Source: Firm-04 sp045628085
GTDB taxonomy: Bacteria; Bacillota; Clostridia; Oscillospirales; Ruminococcaceae
Direction: 5' to 3'
Assembly: GCA_045628085.1 (NCBI GenBank)
Contig: JAZQOZ010000081.1
Location: forward strand, 1 to 6,658
Length of the DNA stretch: 6,658 bases
The position numbers were made by a program, and so were the translations under genes. The notes beneath the pieces are model-generated. The model was not told the origin of the DNA and searched no databases. It worked only from the letters and a program-made list of their open reading frames with translations. Positions 5,210 through 6,658 of the stretch are shown piece after piece (positions within the stretch are counted from its first letter, which is position 1; the number at the start of each line of letters is the position of its first letter).

Positions 5210-6124
5210 ATGAACAATGAATTATTGAAAATCCGAAAAAGCATAGAGAAGATAAATGAAAAGGCTCAGAGTGAAATGTTCTCCCTTTTTCCCGGTGTGG
5301 AGCTCTCGTATCTTTCGTTTGAAACAACTCCTTTTTCCCAGCAGCACCGCCATAGCGCTATGGAGCATATTATGCAGATTAACTATTGCAAATCCGGACA
5401 GATGGAATGGAAAATGGGAAATGGGAATTATATCTATCTGAATCCGGGCGATTTCTCCTTGCATACTATGAATTCCTGTACAGATTCCTTTGTTTCCTTT
5501 CCAACCGGACAGTATTCGGGGCTGACTGTCTGCTTTGATTTACAGGAAATCGCTGTTCGTCCTCCGGAATTACTGAATGGTATAGAAATGTTCGCAGAAG
5601 CACTACAAAAGAAGTTTTGTCCGAATGGTGCAATCTCTTTTCTTGCGGGAAATGAGCAGACGGAGAGCATTTTTTCTGCTTTCTATCATCAGCCGGAATC
5701 TCTGAAACTGCCGTATCAAAAACTAAAGGTTTTAGAATTGTTCCTCTATCTTATCAAGTTGGAGTTTACGCCGCAAAAGCAACTGACGGCGTATCAATCG
5801 GAGCAAATTGAGATTATACGGAAAATTCATAATCAACTAACCGAACAAATGAATGAGAGAATCACTATCGAAGAACTCTCAAAACAGTATTTAATCAATC
5901 CGACCACTTTGAAAACTGTATTTAAGGCAGTTTACGGAACTTCGATTGCAGCCCATATAAAGGAACACCGAATGGAGCAAGCAGCTAAAATGCTGCGAGA
6001 ATCTGATAGGAGTATCGCGGAGATTGCGCAAGCAGTAGGTTATGGCAGTCAGAGCAAATTTACTGCGGCATTTAAGGCGCTTTTTGGTGTCTTGCCGAGG
6101 GAATACAGGAGAAATCACAAATAA
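5210..6124 (+). CDS. AraC-family transcriptional regulator
   Basis: A 304-residue regulator. The N-terminal half looks like a cupin-type sensing domain (HIMQINYCKSGQMEW, then YLNPGDFSLHTM, about residues 60-100). The C-terminal 100 residues form the double helix-turn-helix of the AraC family: ITIEELSKQYLINPTTLKTV, a linking helix with AAHIKEHRMEQAAKML, and the second motif SIAEIAQAVGYGSQSKFTAA followed by FGVLPREYRR. The start at 5210 has GAGG about 8 bases upstream and lies 10 bases after the ArsR stop. An in-frame ATG at 5162 would overlap the ArsR gene and has no ribosome site. Relatives in clostridia often sit beside transporter genes they control, but none follows here; a terminator lies about 95 bases downstream. 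The inducer is unknown, and there is no direct evidence that it regulates metal export. Confidence 0.9.
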   Translation: MNNELLKIRKSIEKINEKAQSEMFSLFPGVELSYLSFETTPFSQQHRHSAMEHIMQINYCKSGQMEWKMGNGNYIYLNPGDFSLHTMNSCTDSFVSFPTGQYSGLTVCFDLQEIAVRPPELLNGIEMFAEALQKKFCPNGAISFLAGNEQTESIFSAFYHQPESLKLPYQKLKVLELFLYLIKLEFTPQKQLTAYQSEQIEIIRKIHNQLTEQMNERITIEELSKQYLINPTTLKTVFKAVYGTSIAAHIKEHRMEQAAKMLRESDRSIAEIAQAVGYGSQSKFTAAFKALFGVLPREYRRNHK

Positions 6125-6129
6125 ATGAT

Positions 6130-6175
6130 TTGACGCACATTAGCACGTTTTATAATATATTGGTGATTCTCAATA
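6130..6175 (+). promoter_or_regulatory. Orphan promoter-like site with a dyad, downstream of the AraC gene
   Basis: TTGACG at 6130-6135 is followed by TAATAT at 6153-6158 (17-base spacing), overlapping a TATAAT at 6151. Just after it, 6158-6175 reads TATTGGTGATTCTCAATA, whose ends TATTG/CAATA are inverted. No gene follows in this orientation before the terminator at 6219-6250. It may be the promoter of a transporter operon that the AraC protein once controlled, or drive a short untranslated RNA of about 85 bases. AT-rich sequence gives such matches by chance, so confidence is low. Confidence 0.35.
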
Positions 6176-6200
6176 CTATATATTTTGATTTTTCTCTATA

Positions 6201-6224
6201 TTATGTATCAGCTTATGTATCAGC
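6201..6224 (+). repeat. 12-bp perfect tandem repeat
   Basis: TTATGTATCAGC occurs twice with no gap, at 6201-6212 and 6213-6224. The second copy runs into the 5' arm of the terminator stem, so the duplication probably arose by slippage beside the hairpin. No function can be assigned. Confidence 0.8.
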
Positions 6225-6250
6225 CGCCTTTTTTGGTGGCTGATTTTTTT
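6219..6250 (+). terminator. Rho-independent terminator after the arsR-araC operon
   Basis: ATCAGCCGCC (6219-6228) pairs with GGTGGCTGAT (6235-6244), ten pairs with one G-U wobble, around a six-T loop, followed by a run of T to 6250. It works in the plus direction; on the minus strand no T run follows. It lies about 95 bases after the AraC stop. Confidence 0.9.
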
Positions 6251-6399
6251 AATATGCTGGCGTTCCGTAACCGAAAATCTCATAGTAGCCCAACCGCATA
6301 GTGATTTTCTCGGCAGCTATCGCCAGAATTTCTCTCTACAGTGTAGACAATACCATTCTCGACTTTCTCAACGATTCCCACATGATCGGATAGACCGTC
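6249..6399 (-). pseudogene. CHAP-domain cell-wall hydrolase, frameshifted C-terminal fragment
   Basis: Read on the minus strand from about 6399, the frame gives DGLSDHVGIVEKVENG, then VYTVERNSGDSCRENHYAVG. After one extra G near 6281-6283 the next frame gives YYEIFGYGTPAY and a TAA at 6251-6249. This is the end of a CHAP (NlpC/P60-like amidase) domain: the His of DHVGIV is the expected catalytic His, while the catalytic Cys would lie in the missing upstream half. Two lesions are seen: loss of the 5' part, where the right-hand insertion sequence begins, and the one-base frameshift. Where relatives have EGNS, this copy has ERNS. CHAP proteins of this type are common in conjugative elements of gut Firmicutes, where they open the peptidoglycan for DNA transfer. 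Confidence 0.75.
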
Positions 6400-6431
6400 T
6401 TACGGGTAATGTCATTAAGCTAAGGAAACGG

Positions 6432-6472
6432 AAAATAGTTACAGGAATCAGAAAAGAATCTGTAACTATTTT
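6432..6472. repeat. 13-bp perfect inverted repeat in the insertion-sequence leader
   Basis: AAAATAGTTACAG (6432-6444) and CTGTAACTATTTT (6460-6472) are exact inverse copies around a 15-base loop. The plus-strand 3' arm ends in five T, so it could weaken incoming transcription, though the stem is AT-rich. It could also be a transposase-binding site near the element end. Confidence 0.8.
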
Positions 6473-6535
6473 TATGAATATAATGTAAATTTTTGCAAAA
6501 AGGTATTGACAAAAAGCCAAAAATGTGCGGCGAAG

Positions 6536-6564
6536 CCAATCAGATATACACATCTGATTGGAGG
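6536..6564 (+). promoter_or_regulatory. Hairpin partly hiding the transposase ribosome site
   Basis: CCAATCAGAT (6536-6545) and ATCTGATTGG (6552-6561) form a perfect 10-bp stem with a six-base loop. The last two G of the 3' arm are the first two bases of the GGAGG at 6560-6564, seven bases before the GTG start. Transcripts that enter from outside would fold this way and be poorly translated, a device known from other insertion sequences to limit transposase made by read-through. Confidence 0.7.
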
Positions 6565-6571
6565 TCCTATT

Positions 6572-6658
6572 GTGCAGAATTACTGTAATATCGTCAAAAA
6601 CAAGCTTAATATGCTTATCCGCAGCATGGAGAAAAATGTCTCTGATTTTGTGGTCGAT
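6572..6658 (+). CDS. Transposase N-terminus (IS4-like), cut by the window edge
   Basis: Twenty-nine residues are visible from a GTG start with a clear GGAGG seven bases upstream. The sequence begins MQNYCNIVKNKLNML and continues RSMEKNVSDFVVD to the edge. This opening is like that of IS4-type transposases of gut Firmicutes, which begin with a short helical segment of this kind before the conserved FTRxRKL region; that region is not in the window. The DDE catalytic core is also outside, so the family assignment rests on this short N-terminus and on the context. Confidence 0.5.
   Translation, partial: MQNYCNIVKNKLNMLIRSMEKNVSDFVVD

Larger units (their letters stand above)
6400..6658 (+). mobile_element. 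Left part of an insertion sequence, probably IS4-like
   Basis: CHAP-coding sequence ends at about 6399 and a different, non-coding leader begins (TTACGGGTAATGTCATTAAG, from 6400), leading to a transposase-like gene at 6572. The boundary is placed by the end of the CHAP similarity and may be off by a few bases. The element runs past the window, so its inverted repeats and target duplication cannot be checked. The leader holds a 13-bp inverted repeat and a hairpin over the ribosome site. Confidence 0.55.

Noticed and set aside
6506..6534. TTGACA at 6506-6511 as the transposase promoter
   Set aside because: No acceptable -10 lies 16-18 bases downstream; the region there is GC-rich (around GCGGCGAA). 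The TATAAT at 6479 likewise lacks a -35.
1..6658. Window begins with GATC and ends in GAT, suggesting a restriction-cloned insert or ligation chimera
   Set aside because: GATC is frequent throughout, and the three mosaic joins (near 210, 1960 and 6400) do not fall on a GATC, so a ligation artefact is not supported.
1..6658. CRISPR array, tRNA or rRNA genes
   Set aside because: No regularly spaced repeats and no tRNA- or rRNA-like sequence were recognised on either strand.

Overview
This window looks like an accessory region of a low-to-mid GC anaerobic Firmicute, probably a gut-type clostridium (Ruminococcus- or Lachnospiraceae-like). The reasons are strong AGGAG/GGAGG ribosome sites, clostridial-style ArsR and AraC regulators, a CHAP-domain remnant of the kind found in conjugative elements, and several insertion sequences. 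No phylogenetic marker gene is present, so this placement is inference.

Left part (1-1966): a decayed operon read on the minus strand in the order type II thioesterase, ABC ATPase, FtsX-like permease. Each gene is damaged. The thioesterase has lost its 5' end. The ATPase is cut short by a 116-bp MITE-like insertion flanked by TA, and removing it on paper restores a 233-residue protein whose stop overlaps the permease start by one base. The permease carries an in-frame amber codon and is then interrupted by the end of a probable IS1380-family element (1-210). The operon may be the export and editing end of a nonribosomal peptide or polyketide cluster.

Central part (about 1960-6250): a heavy-metal cassette with two divergent arms. 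The minus arm encodes a 72-residue HMA metal-binding protein, a strong intergenic terminator, a P1B-2 (Zn/Cd/Pb) P-type ATPase with no HMA domain of its own, and an ArsR-family regulator. The plus arm encodes a second ArsR-family regulator and an AraC-family regulator. Both arms start from a compact control region at 4687-4748, where the two -10 boxes overlap and a 24-bp palindrome lies on the -35 of one promoter and just downstream of the start of the other. Metal binding by an ArsR protein would be expected to release it and switch on export, with the HMA protein supplying or buffering metal for the pump.

Right part (6125-6658): an orphan promoter-like stretch, a 12-bp tandem repeat, a rho-independent terminator, a frameshifted 3' fragment of a CHAP-domain cell-wall hydrolase on the minus strand, and the 5' end of a second insertion sequence (probably IS4-like) whose transposase ribosome site is partly buried in a hairpin. 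The region looks like a mosaic: a metal-resistance module, possibly carried by a conjugative element, joined to a dead biosynthetic locus and bordered by insertion sequences.
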